From assembly GCA_013297655.1 (NCBI GenBank), contig JAAFHV010000035.1, forward strand, positions 1 through 49,793: a stretch of DNA of 49,793 nt, given 5' to 3'. Positions 1-8,424 of this stretch are shown one piece after another. The notes beneath the pieces are model-generated. The model did no database searches and was not told where the DNA came from. It worked only from the letters and a program-made list of their open reading frames with translations. A program made the translations under genes and the position numbers. Position 1 is the first letter of the stretch. Each line of letters begins with the position of its first letter. Source of the stretch: Myxococcales bacterium (GTDB lineage Bacteria > Myxococcota_A > Polyangia > Polyangiales > Polyangiaceae).

Positions 1-1
1 C

Positions 2-472
2 GAGCTCCCCGTCGTCGGTGTGATCGCGGCGCCTGCGCTCGGCCTCGTGTTCACCGGCGCCTGCTCGGTCACCGGCGAAGTCGTGGTCCCCACCACCCGC
101 GCGGGGGTGCCCTGCCACGTGAGCACCACCGAGACGATCGACGACGGCCTCTTCGCGACCGGCTTTCCGTACGACAAGGCTACGAGCCCCGATAACAACT
201 TTGCCCAGTTCGTCGCCGTGAAGAAGCGCTCTCGTGGCGTGCGAAGGTGCGGCTCGGCGGCCCTCGATCTCTCGCTCGTGGCCGACGGCACGTACGATGG
301 CTACTGGGAAAAAAAGCTGAATCCGTGGGACCTCGCCGGCGGCGCGGCGCTCGTGCGGGCGGCAGGTGGCAAAGTCACGGGTCTCCCGAAGGGCGCGGTC
401 GACGTGCGCGAAGGGAACGTGCTCGCCACGAACGGTCGTGTGCACGAGGCCCTCGCCGCGCTCCTCGGCTGA
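2..472 (+). CDS. Inositol monophosphatase family protein, C-terminal part
   Basis: The 5' end lies outside the window; about 156 codons are visible up to TGA at 470-472. The family removes a phosphate ester from inositol-1-phosphate, histidinol phosphate, PAP or related substrates using two or three Mg2+ ions. The visible part shows the family's second signature, WDLAGG (Trp codon 326-328; the Asp at 329-331 is a metal ligand), followed by the usual Ala/Gly-rich helix, and the RRCGSAALD core helix before it (about 244-270). The N-terminal metal site (the GTxNF and DPxDG motifs) is upstream and not seen. Substrate cannot be decided: inositol monophosphatase, HisN-type histidinol phosphatase or a CysQ-like enzyme are all possible. 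It converges with the next gene on the minus strand, with about 120 bp between. Confidence 0.85.
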   Translation, partial: ELPVVGVIAAPALGLVFTGACSVTGEVVVPTTRAGVPCHVSTTETIDDGLFATGFPYDKATSPDNNFAQFVAVKKRSRGVRRCGSAALDLSLVADGTYDGYWEKKLNPWDLAGGAALVRAAGGKVTGLPKGAVDVREGNVLATNGRVHEALAALLG

Positions 473-594
473 GCGTCGTGTGTGCGGGTGAGGTCGACGA
501 GCCGTTCGGCACGGGACCTCACCGAGCAGCGTTGGATCGGTGCGCGTTTCGGGACGATGGGTCGCGAGCGGCGTCGCCGCGCTCGTGGAGCGTC

Positions 595-1317
595 TCAGCC
601 GTCGCGGGTGAGCGCCTCGACTGCTACGCCGAGATCGATCGCCTCGCGGCCGCGCGGTAACTTGGCGTAAAAGCCCGCGTTTTCCCACTCGAAGAGGCCG
701 CTCGGGGCGGGGAGCGACGCGGCGACGATGGCCGTGATCCGTGAGGCGTCGAGGTTCGCGCGGAGCTTTCGGTTCCGTGCGACGAAGCTGCCGAGGCTAC
801 CCGCCATGACGAGGATGCTCGCGAGGCCGGTCGCGATGCCCCCCGCGGTGCCGGCGAAGAACGCGAACATCCCGAACATGCCGAGGAAGAGCCCGGCGAC
901 GCTCGCGTAGCGATGCACCTCGTGGAGCCCGAGCTTCGCGCGGCAGCCGTCGCACACGCTCACGCGAAAGAACATGCTCGCGCTCGCGCTGCCGAAGCCG
1001 GACGCGACCTTCGACACGTAGAGGTACACGACGGCGCTACCGATCGGAGCCTGCGCGCAGATGGGGCACGTATCGGTCTCGGGCCAGACGGCAGGGCCCG
1101 CGTTGGCGGGGGCGACGTTCGTCTCGCGCATCGCGGCGAGGGCGTTCGCGGCCGGCCCGAGGCGCGAGTCCACGATCGTGGTCTTTCGTAGGCATTTCGG
1201 GCATCGCGCGCCTTCTTCATCCGCGACCGCTATGTCACAAGCCGAGCAGCGGAGCGGGCTCTCGGGCTCCTTCGCTTCCGCCGCGCGTTCTTCCGGTGTG
1301 CGGTAGGGCGTGCTCAT
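595..1317 (-). CDS. Zinc-ribbon membrane protein of unknown function
   Basis: 240 residues. The N-terminal third has a zinc-ribbon-like motif, CxxC at residues 24 and 27 paired with CxxC at 39 and 42. A second Cys set follows: a CPIC pair near residue 84 and a CDGC pair near residue 122, probably a second metal or disulfide knuckle. Residues about 137-180 form one or two hydrophobic helices rich in Gly, Ala and Phe, so this is an inner-membrane protein with a cytoplasmic zinc-binding head. The C-terminal 60 residues are soluble. No enzyme motif is visible and I do not recognise a named family. It could be a small regulatory or assembly protein. The ATG at 1317 is the only in-frame start before the ribbon. 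Confidence 0.7.
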   Translation of the reverse strand: MSTPYRTPEERAAEAKEPESPLRCSACDIAVADEEGARCPKCLRKTTIVDSRLGPAANALAAMRETNVAPANAGPAVWPETDTCPICAQAPIGSAVVYLYVSKVASGFGSASASMFFRVSVCDGCRAKLGLHEVHRYASVAGLFLGMFGMFAFFAGTAGGIATGLASILVMAGSLGSFVARNRKLRANLDASRITAIVAASLPAPSGLFEWENAGFYAKLPRGREAIDLGVAVEALTRDG

Positions 1318-1474
1318 TCGGGGAGCCCGGCGAGGCTCGACCGCGGCATGCTCACGCCGCGGGACGCAAACGGCGGGCTGGTCGTCGCCTGCGGGCGCGA
1401 AGATGGCGCGGGGCCGAGTGTCCGTCTCGGTCGTGGATCAATATGTAAGGTGCACATGTTTGCGCGGCGACCGA

Positions 1475-2089
1475 TCAACGGAGAAAGCAGACCGCCCACA
1501 CCGTCGCGACGAGCAGCGTGATCCCGATCCCGATCGCGATGCGCAGCCCCTTCGATGCGGGAGCGGGACCGGCTCCCACGTGCGCGGCGAGCCCGGCGAT
1601 CGGGGGAGGCGCCTTGTCCCCACCGTCCTCGTTGAACACGGTGGCGGTGCGCGCGAGGCACGTCTCGAGCGACGGATCTGCCGACGTGTCCATGCGGATC
1701 CGCATCGTGGAGCTTCCTTCGACGCGCCACTCGGCCATGATCACGCGGAGCGGCTCGCCAGGATCCGAGATGCCCTTCTCGAACACGTACGTGCGCACCC
1801 GCGTTTGGCCTGGTCGGCGCGCGAGCACGGCAAAATAAGGCTCGCCGGGGCCCGAGGGCTCGGGGAAGTAGACCGCGAGCATCTCCACGTTGGCGCGCGT
1901 TTTCACCGCGTCGTTCGTGAGCACGCCTTCGACGCCCACGCCGCGCACCGGCTCATCGAGGACCTGTGCGACCATCGCGAGCCACGTGGACCACTCGGGC
2001 CCCGAGAGCAGCTTCCAGAGCGCTGCGGGCTCCTTCGCGGCGCGGGCCGGGATCACCTGGTGAGCGATTCGGTAGTACGGCGTCGACAT
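1475..2089 (-). CDS. Membrane-anchored protein of unknown function
   Basis: About 204 residues starting at MSTPYYRIAH. The longer frame reaching 2158 adds 23 residues of poor composition and was not used. The body (residues 1-150) is soluble and mixed alpha/beta, with the look of a small globular domain. It is followed by a Pro/Ala linker and one C-terminal transmembrane helix at about residues 182-202 (IAIGIGITLLVATVWAVCF), so this is a tail-anchored protein facing the cytoplasm. The opening motif MSTPYYR resembles the MSTPYR start of the 595-1317 gene, but the rest is unrelated. I do not recognise the family. It lies in a run of minus-strand membrane proteins with no clear operon spacing. 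Confidence 0.65.
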   Translation of the reverse strand: MSTPYYRIAHQVIPARAAKEPAALWKLLSGPEWSTWLAMVAQVLDEPVRGVGVEGVLTNDAVKTRANVEMLAVYFPEPSGPGEPYFAVLARRPGQTRVRTYVFEKGISDPGEPLRVIMAEWRVEGSSTMRIRMDTSADPSLETCLARTATVFNEDGGDKAPPPIAGLAAHVGAGPAPASKGLRIAIGIGITLLVATVWAVCFLR

Positions 2090-2181
2090 GCGCGACGACG
2101 TTAGAGCCTCGCGGTCCGTTCGCAAATCGTCGCCGATACACGGCGTTCGTGGGGGCAAACGTGTCTCGCGACCGATGCTGG

Positions 2182-2847
2182 CTAGCGAGGAGAATGGCGC
2201 TTCGGAGCTGCCTTCGTCTTGTTTCCGGGCGCGGCCTTCGCGACGTGCGGAGCCGCGGCGGAGGGCATCGGGGGCGCTTGCGCGGGGGGCGTCTCGTCAG
2301 GCACGGCCTTCGTGACGAGGGCGCTCGTCGTGGCGACGTCCGAGACACGCTCCGCAGAACTGGACGGTGGAGGCTCGGGGCAGACGGCGGGCGTGGGCGC
2401 CGTCGCGGTGGCCGCGGTGAGCCCTCCCGCGCTTCCAATCCCCGCGCCGAGGACCACGACCGCGAGCCACACGCGGAGCGGAGGCAACCTTCGTCGCGTG
2501 ATCCGAGGCGCTTGCGCAGGGGCCGGCTCTGCGATGGCGGGGGTCACGTACACGCGCTCGGCGTGCAGCTTCGGCTCGACTCGAACGACACCGGGCTCGG
2601 TCGCCTCGTCGATCCCCGCAGGCGCTTCGTCGAGCCAAACGTACTCCCCGTCTTCGAGCAGATGGGGCGCGACGGCCGGACGTTCACCAGCGCTCGACAA
2701 GTGCGAGAGCCAAGCTCGCTGCGGCATGATCTCCGTTCGCGCTTCGCTCTCGTCGACAGAAGAGAGGTCGGGGAGGGAGGCGAGCGGGTCGAGCGTGACC
2801 GGAAGCGGAAGCGTCGGACTCGAAGAAAGCGAAGGAGCGGGGCTCAT
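2182..2847 (-). CDS. Single-pass membrane protein with Pro/Ala-rich tail
   Basis: About 221 residues from the ATG at 2847 (MSPAPSLSSS). The longer frame adds 36 residues rich in Arg and Ser and is probably not translated. Residues 1-135 are acidic and low in hydrophobics. One membrane helix, VWLAVVVLGAGIGSAGG, lies near residues 145-162. The remaining roughly 60 residues are a Pro/Ala/Ser-rich, then Lys-rich, tail likely to be outside the cytoplasmic membrane. This plan (acidic cytoplasmic region, one helix, disordered periplasmic tail) is common in myxobacterial proteins of unknown role. No catalytic motif is visible. Confidence 0.6.
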   Translation of the reverse strand: MSPAPSLSSSPTLPLPVTLDPLASLPDLSSVDESEARTEIMPQRAWLSHLSSAGERPAVAPHLLEDGEYVWLDEAPAGIDEATEPGVVRVEPKLHAERVYVTPAIAEPAPAQAPRITRRRLPPLRVWLAVVVLGAGIGSAGGLTAATATAPTPAVCPEPPPSSSAERVSDVATTSALVTKAVPDETPPAQAPPMPSAAAPHVAKAAPGNKTKAAPKRHSPR

Positions 2848-3021
2848 CGCGCCGCACTGAGCATTACCTGTGCCGAGATGTAAGTCCCTCGCGGGCGCCG
2901 ATTTGTGGCGGCTGCGCTGGCGCTGCGCCGGGCGCGAGGACCCCCGAGTGCGCAATGGCCGTGGATCGAGGGGTCCTGTTCGATCGCAGCGCGCGGTCGC
3001 CCACCTGCGGGTGGCCCATCG

Positions 3022-4206
3022 TCACTCGTTGGGATCGGTCTCCTCGACGGGGCTTCGCGCGATCGTGCCGTCGCTCTTTTTGGTCAAGACGAGGCGGAAC
3101 GTGGACTCCTTTTCGTCGCCGTCGAGATCGCCGTGGGCCTCGATCGTCGCGCTCTTTCCGTCGTCGGCGGTGACGAAGCGGTAGCGAAACGCGGTGCGCT
3201 CGCTGCGCCACGAAACGCCTATTTTTGCCCACGATGGGTCGTTCGCGCTGTCACTCACGACCGGGACGCGGGTTCCTCGGGGGGTGACGCCGGGGACCCA
3301 CGGTGACGAGCCGGGGAACACGCCGTTCCCCTTCGCGGACTGCTCGACGGCGTCGGCGAGGGCGGCGATGCGGGCGCGCACCTCGGGGAGCTCGGCGCGC
3401 GCTTTCTCCCCGGTGGAACCCTTCGCGAGGCCCTCCGCGAGGGCGCGCGCGGAGGTCTCTTGGGCGCGGGCGTCGCCGGTGAAGCGCACCGCGAGCACCA
3501 CGTCTTCTCCTTGCACCACGTGAGCTTCGTCGATCGGCCCGACCCTCTTCGCGTTCGCGACCGGCGCGCCGAGGAGGCGGTCGAGGCGTGTGGCGAGCTC
3601 GCGCGCGCGAATCGCGGTCTTCGTGCCGAGCTTGAGCTGCGCGGTGGTGCCGGTGCTCTCGGTGTCGAGCGTCGCGTCGATCGTGAGCTCGTCGAGCTTG
3701 CCGCGCGCCTTCGCGATGCGCCCTCCCTCGAAGCGCATGTCGGCGTAGGCTCCCGCGGCGGTGGGCGTGAGCGCGAGCCCGGGCGGCGACACCATCAGCT
3801 CGTCGCGCCGATCGGCGCTCGACGCGAGCGCGCGTGCGCACGCATCTTTCGTGTCCTCCGAGAGGCCCTTCGCGAACGTCGCGCCCACGCGCACGCTCGC
3901 GCCCTTCCACGAGATCACGAGGTCGTCGAAGGCGTCGATCGTGGCGATTTGTCCGCAAAACCCTACGAACGGGAGCTCCGCCAGCTTGGCCATCTCGGCG
4001 AGCAATTGGCCGCTCGCGGCGGGCCCGAACGGCGATCTCCGCAACGCGCCCACGTCGACGTGGACGAGGAGCGTCGCATCGTCGTGGGCGACCGCGAGGG
4101 CAGGTGAGGGGCGAGCGCCGGCGCGAGCGGGCGCGAGGTTCGAATCACCGCAGGCCACGAGGCTTGGGACCGCGGCGAGTGCGAGCGCGAACGTGACGAG
4201 GCGCAT
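3022..4206 (-). CDS. Lipoprotein with a pilin-like C-terminal domain
   Basis: 394 residues from ATG 4206. An AAGGGA SD sits 9 nt upstream, whereas the in-frame ATG at 4215 abuts it, so 4206 is preferred. A signal peptide ends in a lipobox (SLVAC, Cys19). The central part, about residues 30-300, is a soluble domain of unknown family. The last 75 residues hold a pattern I associate with the globular part of deltaproteobacterial type IV pilins and pseudopilins: PSWAKIGVSW, FRYRF, GDLDGD near residue 363, then STFRLVL and the end ETDPNE. There is no prepilin peptidase site; the protein is lipidated instead. It is divergent from the PilZ gene. The role is unknown; a periplasmic or surface-anchored adaptor is one inference. 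Confidence 0.75.
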   Translation of the reverse strand: MRLVTFALALAAVPSLVACGDSNLAPARAGARPSPALAVAHDDATLLVHVDVGALRRSPFGPAASGQLLAEMAKLAELPFVGFCGQIATIDAFDDLVISWKGASVRVGATFAKGLSEDTKDACARALASSADRRDELMVSPPGLALTPTAAGAYADMRFEGGRIAKARGKLDELTIDATLDTESTGTTAQLKLGTKTAIRARELATRLDRLLGAPVANAKRVGPIDEAHVVQGEDVVLAVRFTGDARAQETSARALAEGLAKGSTGEKARAELPEVRARIAALADAVEQSAKGNGVFPGSSPWVPGVTPRGTRVPVVSDSANDPSWAKIGVSWRSERTAFRYRFVTADDGKSATIEAHGDLDGDEKESTFRLVLTKKSDGTIARSPVEETDPNE

Positions 4207-4462
4207 GCGGAGCATTCCCTTCACTATGCCAGCACTTGGGCGCAGACCGCGCGCTTCCGCGAGGTGCACGAATTCTCGCCTCGCGCGCCGAAACAGGGCC
4301 CACCTTTTCAATGCCGAGCCTCGGTCGCGCAACGAAAGCGGGCGCCGTGAAACTAGGCAACAGTGGCGTCGAATGAGTGCATGGTGCACACGAAGGCCCC
4401 GCCGTGGAATCCGTTCGCGCGAGACTTGGCCCTCCCGTGGCGGCTCTGACTACGATCGTTTC

Positions 4463-4858
4463 ATGAGCCAGGAAAACCGAAGGCGCGCGCTGCGCAAGAG
4501 CACCCACGTTCCCTGTCAGCTCGTCCGCCAGGGGGACAATCTCGTGTTCGCCGAGCAGACGGCCGACCTCAGCGAGCAAGGCATGCTCGTGATCTCCGAC
4601 GCCGAGCTCGCCCTCGGGGACACGCTGATGGTCTCGTTCCAGACCACCGCGATGGGCATCTGGATCGACACGCCGGCGACGGTGGTGCGCCTCGTCCGCG
4701 GGCGACGCAAAGAAGACCAAGGGGTCGGCTTCGGGGTGCGCTTCGACGGGATCGATCCCGTGAAGCGGCTCGTGCTTCGTGGAGCGCTCCGTCGCGCGGT
4801 TCCGCCGATCCCGCGCCGCACGCGCGCGTCGGCTCCCGCGTCGGCCGCGCTTTCTTGA
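4463..4858 (+). CDS. PilZ domain protein
   Basis: 131 residues, essentially a single PilZ domain, the family that binds cyclic di-GMP. Both binding motifs are intact: RxxxR (R7 to R11) and DxSxxG (D35, S37, G40). The barrel continues through ALGDTLMVSF and the GVGFGVRF strand, and a short Pro/Arg/Ala tail follows. It should therefore bind c-di-GMP and pass the signal to a motility, polysaccharide or transcription partner. The start was placed at the ATG directly ahead of RxxxR; the much longer open frame upstream runs antisense to the neighbouring lipoprotein gene and is a shadow. No clear SD is visible, so a leaderless or weakly initiated transcript is possible. Confidence 0.92.
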   Translation: MSQENRRRALRKSTHVPCQLVRQGDNLVFAEQTADLSEQGMLVISDAELALGDTLMVSFQTTAMGIWIDTPATVVRLVRGRRKEDQGVGFGVRFDGIDPVKRLVLRGALRRAVPPIPRRTRASAPASAALS

Positions 4859-4862
4859 GCGA

Positions 4863-5222
4863 TCAGCCGAGAGCGGCGTCGCTGGGAGCGCGGTAGCGGA
4901 AGCGTGCAAGATCCACGTATCCGTCGTCGTCGAAGGTGACGCCCTCGGACTCGAGCATCGCGCGCTGGAGGCCAGGGTGCTCGCCATCTGTGGACACGCC
5001 GCCTCGCGCGTTCACCACGCGGTGCCAGGGAATTTCCCCTTCTTTCGCGGCGCGGATCGCCCACCCCACGCCGACGGGGGTGAGCCTCCGCGCCACGAGG
5101 CGGGACAGATCGCCGTAGGTGGTGACCTTCCCGCGGGGCACCTTCTTGACCCACGCTTGCACCGCGGTGAACGGCGCGTCCTCCGCGGGGGCCTTCTTCG
5201 CCGTGCGCTTCTTCGTCGCCAT
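4863..5222 (-). CDS. Alkyltransferase-like protein (Atl, MGMT-type fold, Cys replaced by Trp)
   Basis: 119 residues. The fold and motifs are those of the O6-alkylguanine-DNA alkyltransferase C-terminal domain: VPRGKVTTYGDLS with the Tyr of the helix-turn-helix, VGWAIRAA, and the active-site loop. In true methyltransferases this loop reads PCHRV; here it is PWHRV, with Trp66 in place of the alkyl-accepting Cys. This defines the Atl group, which binds O6-alkylguanine without repairing it and passes the lesion to nucleotide excision repair. A Lys/Ala-rich N-terminus of about 16 residues is extra. The ATG at 5222 was chosen over a GTG at 5240. It converges with the PilZ gene with only 4 bp between. 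Confidence 0.92.
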   Translation of the reverse strand: MATKKRTAKKAPAEDAPFTAVQAWVKKVPRGKVTTYGDLSRLVARRLTPVGVGWAIRAAKEGEIPWHRVVNARGGVSTDGEHPGLQRAMLESEGVTFDDDGYVDLARFRYRAPSDAALG

Positions 5223-5295
5223 CGTAAGACGAAGTAGCACCGAAGGGCCTCGCTCGCCTCGTGCGAGATGCGTGTAGGTTCCCCGCGATTCGGGA

Positions 5296-6735
5296 CTAGT
5301 TCGTGGCGGCGAGGATCGCCTTCAGGAGGTCGGCCTGCTCGGCGATCGAAGGGTCGCGCATGTCGCGGGCGAGGAGGGTCATCGATTGGGCGTGGAGCTC
5401 TGCGATTTTGCGGAGGCCGCCGGGGATGGATTTCACGTTGTCGCCAACGAACGCGGCGTCGAGGCGCTTCAGGGTGGCCATCGCCGAGGCGTACGCGATG
5501 ACGTCCCCGTTGCGCGATTTGGCGATCCGCTCGATGTCGTCGTCGTAGACGCAGGGCACGTTCGCGGCGAAGGTGCGCCTGCGATTTCCCTCCGTGACAG
5601 CGGCGGTCACGGTGAAACGAAACGGCTCGCCCGCCGTCCACATCGGCACCGATACGCGCAAAATCTCGGTCCGCGCTTCGCCCGCGCGCACGTCGCCCAA
5701 GGCGAGCTCGCCCGCGTCGAGGCGCCAACGCACCTCGCCGCCAGTGGCCTCGATCACGTGCGACGGAGCGGGAACACCCTCGAACGTGAGGCGCACGTCC
5801 TCGAACTTGGTCTGCCCGGAGACGGGGATCGCTTCACGCACGGACTCGATACGCGCGTCGAGATCGGCGGCGGCGCCCGTGGTGCCTCCGCTCATCGCCG
5901 TCATCGCGGAGAGGCGCCCGTAGTCGGTGACCGGCGTGGTGCCAACGGCGGAGAGGCTGAGCTGGCCGAGCGCTTCGAGCACCTTCGCGACCTGTGGTGC
6001 ATAAGGATCGGATGCGCCGCTCGTGAGGACGAGGACCCGCGATTTCGAGGGTGTTTTCGGCACCGAAGCGACGGCGCGCTCGAGGGTGGTGGCGAGGTCG
6101 ACCGAGGCCGGGCCTGGTCGCTTGAGGTTCTTCTCGAGCGCGGCGATCGCCATCGAGCGGTTGCTCGCGGGCACGAACGGCAAGATGCGGCGCGCGCCGG
6201 CGGTGTCCCACACGGTGACACGATCGCGCCCGGCGAGCTGCTCGAACGCGGCCTGCGCGAGGGCGAGGGTGTCTTTGCCGCGGCCGTCGACGACGATGAC
6301 CACGTTCTCGCCCCAGCGTGCGGTGCCTTCGGCGGCGGGGGCGAGCACGTCGACCCGCATGAGCACCTCGCCGCCCCACGAAGGCACGCGCGTGTCGCTC
6401 GGGCGAATGACCAACGCGAGCCCGGTGGTGCCGAGAACGGTGGGCTTGCTGGTCTCGACGAAGCGGCCGTCCTTGGGCAAAATAAAGCCGATCGGCGCGC
6501 GCCAAGGCTCGTTCGGATCACGTGAGACGACGGGCGCGGGCTTGTTCGCTTTGTCTTGGAACTCGATCCCGTTGGCGGTGAGCACGGAGGCGCCGCCGCT
6601 GCTCGGCATGATGACGGTGCCGTCGCGCGCGAGCCGCGGGACGCCGTTGCACGCGACGGAGGCCGCGACGAGGCAGCCCATCATGAGGGTGCGCACGAGG
6701 TGCGAGAGTCGCGAGCGTCGCAGGGGGAGGACCAA
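5296..6735 (-). CDS. Von Willebrand factor A-like lipoprotein with degenerate MIDAS
   Basis: 479 residues. A signal peptide ends in a lipobox (AASVAC, Cys29), so the protein is likely anchored in a membrane. Residues about 140-300 match the VWA Rossmann-type fold: NVVIVVDGRGKD, AAFEQLAGRDRVTVW, SKSRVLVLTSGASD, LSLSAVGTT, and the turn YGRLSAM. The metal-ion site, normally DxSxS, reads DGRGK, so Mg2+-dependent ligand binding by the usual mode is doubtful. After the VWA core there is a beta-rich region (residues about 310-410) and a helical end, as in VIT/VWA lipoproteins. It is divergent from the AraC-type regulator at 6867. Function unknown; an envelope adhesion or assembly role is inferred. 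Confidence 0.8.
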   Translation of the reverse strand: MVLPLRRSRLSHLVRTLMMGCLVAASVACNGVPRLARDGTVIMPSSGGASVLTANGIEFQDKANKPAPVVSRDPNEPWRAPIGFILPKDGRFVETSKPTVLGTTGLALVIRPSDTRVPSWGGEVLMRVDVLAPAAEGTARWGENVVIVVDGRGKDTLALAQAAFEQLAGRDRVTVWDTAGARRILPFVPASNRSMAIAALEKNLKRPGPASVDLATTLERAVASVPKTPSKSRVLVLTSGASDPYAPQVAKVLEALGQLSLSAVGTTPVTDYGRLSAMTAMSGGTTGAAADLDARIESVREAIPVSGQTKFEDVRLTFEGVPAPSHVIEATGGEVRWRLDAGELALGDVRAGEARTEILRVSVPMWTAGEPFRFTVTAAVTEGNRRRTFAANVPCVYDDDIERIAKSRNGDVIAYASAMATLKRLDAAFVGDNVKSIPGGLRKIAELHAQSMTLLARDMRDPSIAEQADLLKAILAATN

Positions 6736-6866
6736 GGCTCCTCGAAGTATACGGGAGCGTCGGGAAAATGCTTACCGGGATGGCTCGGGCGGCGGTCGAT
6801 GCAGCTCGCGAGGTCGCCGGAGCGTTTCGACTCCCCCGTTCGTACCGGTCCCCTTACCGTACAGCG

Positions 6867-7733
6867 ATGCCCAAGAAGGCCACCACCGCGGACGACTACC
6901 GGCGCCGCATGCTCGCGGTGGAGCGGTACGTGGAGGCGCACCTCGACGAGCCCTTGGAGCCGGCGTCGCTCGCGCGTACGGCGGCGTTCTCGTTGCATCA
7001 TTTCCATCGTATCTTCAGGGCGCAACGAGGGGAGAGCGTGATGCAGCTCGTGCGTCGCTTGCGGATCGAGCGCGCCGCGAAACGGCTCCGCACGAGCGAC
7101 ACGTCGGTCGTCACGCTCGCGTTCGAGGCCGGCTACGAGTCGCACGAGGCGTTCACGCGCGCGTTCGTGGATCGCTTCGGGATCGCGCCCACCGGCTTCC
7201 GCGCCGAGCCCTCTCTCCGCGTCGCGGAGTACCTCGCGCGGGCGCCCGCATTGCCCACGATTCCCGTGGAGATTCGACATGTTCCGGCGCTTCGGGTCGC
7301 GTGCATGCGCCACCACGGCGGGTACGCTCACGTGCACGAGGTGTGGTCCAAGCTGCGCGCGTTCGTCGCGCGTCGCCGCCTGCCGGACGCGCTCTACGGG
7401 GTGTGCCCCGACGATCCCGAAGTGACCGAAGAGGCGAAGCTGCGGTTCGACGCGTGCGTCGTCGTGCCCGCGGACTTCGAGCTCTCCCGCGTGGAGGCCC
7501 ACGTCGACGAGGTCGCGCTCGCCACGATCCCCGAAGGAACCTACGCGATCGGCGTGCACCGCGGCCCCTTCGAGGCGCTCTCCGACACGTACCTCGAGGT
7601 CATCGGGAAGTGGCTCCCCACGAGCGGCCGCGAGCCGATGGCCGACGCGGTCGTCGAGCACTACCTCGACGATCCGCGCACCACGCCGCCTGCAGCGCTC
7701 CGCACCGAAGTGCGCGTGCGCCTCGAAGATTGA
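6867..7733 (+). CDS. AraC-family regulator with C-terminal GyrI-like effector domain
   Basis: 288 residues. Residues about 12-105 form the two helix-turn-helix modules of AraC/XylS regulators (SLARTAAFSLHHFHRIFRA, then VVTLAFEAGYESHEAFTRAF and the closing GIAPTGFRAE). From about residue 128 to the end is a GyrI-like/SOUL-type small-molecule-binding domain (VEIRHVPALRVACMRHHGGY, the GVCPDDP turn, and IPEGTYAIGVHRGPFEAL). This order, HTH first and sensor second, is that of Rob/SbmC-type activators that answer to hydrophobic compounds. The start at MPKKATTADDYRRR was chosen because the longer frame adds 33 residues overlapping the intergenic promoter zone. The next gene, convergent, is a stand-alone effector-binding domain. 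Confidence 0.93.
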   Translation: MPKKATTADDYRRRMLAVERYVEAHLDEPLEPASLARTAAFSLHHFHRIFRAQRGESVMQLVRRLRIERAAKRLRTSDTSVVTLAFEAGYESHEAFTRAFVDRFGIAPTGFRAEPSLRVAEYLARAPALPTIPVEIRHVPALRVACMRHHGGYAHVHEVWSKLRAFVARRRLPDALYGVCPDDPEVTEEAKLRFDACVVVPADFELSRVEAHVDEVALATIPEGTYAIGVHRGPFEALSDTYLEVIGKWLPTSGREPMADAVVEHYLDDPRTTPPAALRTEVRVRLED

Positions 7734-7773
7734 GCCGTCGCCCGCGAGTCTATCCGTCCGAAATCGCATCGCG

Positions 7774-8256
7774 TCACGCCGGGGAGAGGCCCACCGTGAC
7801 ATCCACGACCGCCGAGGTCGGCGTGAGGCTCGCGAGCGGATAGCGCTCGAAGTCGGCCACGTACCTGCGACGCGTGCGCTCTTTCCACGGCCCGTTCACG
7901 TGCGCCCACGCCTTCCACACCACCTCGGCGGGGTCGCCCTCGACACGAAACGAAGCCACTTCGCCCGCCGGGATGCACACCCGTCGAAGCCCCTCCGGCA
8001 CCTGCGTTTCGCGATCCACGCGCACCCCGAGCACCATCGTGTAGGGCCCGGTCTCGTCGCTCACGTAGTCTGTGTATACTGCATATAGAGCCGGATCGTC
8101 GGCCTTCTGAGGGAGCTTCTGGAGCCAGCCCTCCTGCATGAAGCGTTGCCAGGTGGCGGGGATGTCCGTCGCGGCGGTGGCGGGCGAAGTTCGGAGCGGG
8201 AGGCCGAGAACGAAGCGGTCGTGAGTGGCGTTCAGGTGCGTCGAAGAGAGCGTCAT
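7774..8256 (-). CDS. Stand-alone effector-binding domain protein (GyrI/Cass2-like)
   Basis: 160 residues that form only the small-molecule-binding domain found at the end of AraC- and MerR-type activators and in the integron cassette protein Cass2. Hallmarks are the opening FVLGLPLRTS, the central YAVYTDYVSDETGPYTMVLG, the IPAGEVASFRVEG strand and the late YVADFERYP. No DNA-binding part is present. Such proteins bind amphipathic or cationic drugs and may act as sinks, transferases or partner sensors. ATG 8256 has an AAAGG SD 8 nt upstream; the longer frame is antisense to the neighbouring gene. It faces the AraC/GyrI regulator tail to tail with about 40 bp between, so the two related sensor domains are neighbours. 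Confidence 0.85.
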   Translation of the reverse strand: MTLSSTHLNATHDRFVLGLPLRTSPATAATDIPATWQRFMQEGWLQKLPQKADDPALYAVYTDYVSDETGPYTMVLGVRVDRETQVPEGLRRVCIPAGEVASFRVEGDPAEVVWKAWAHVNGPWKERTRRRYVADFERYPLASLTPTSAVVDVTVGLSPA

Positions 8257-8424
8257 TGGTGGGGCCTTTCGTGAGCCGGGAAGGAGCTTGCCGGAGCGCG
8301 GTCGTGCGCACTTGATGGCGCGTGCTTTTTCGCGGGCGCGCCCGGTTCGCGCCCGCCCGTCCGCCGCGATCGGAGCCGAAATACGCGAGAAAAGCAGGGC
8401 ACATCCGTTGCTCTTGGGTTCGCC

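Noticed and set aside
4863-5222. Active O6-methylguanine methyltransferase (Ogt/Ada)
   Set aside because: The acceptor Cys is Trp66, so it cannot accept the alkyl group.
5296-6735. VWA protein with normal metal site
   Set aside because: The DxSxS motif is DGRGK, so usual MIDAS binding is not supported.
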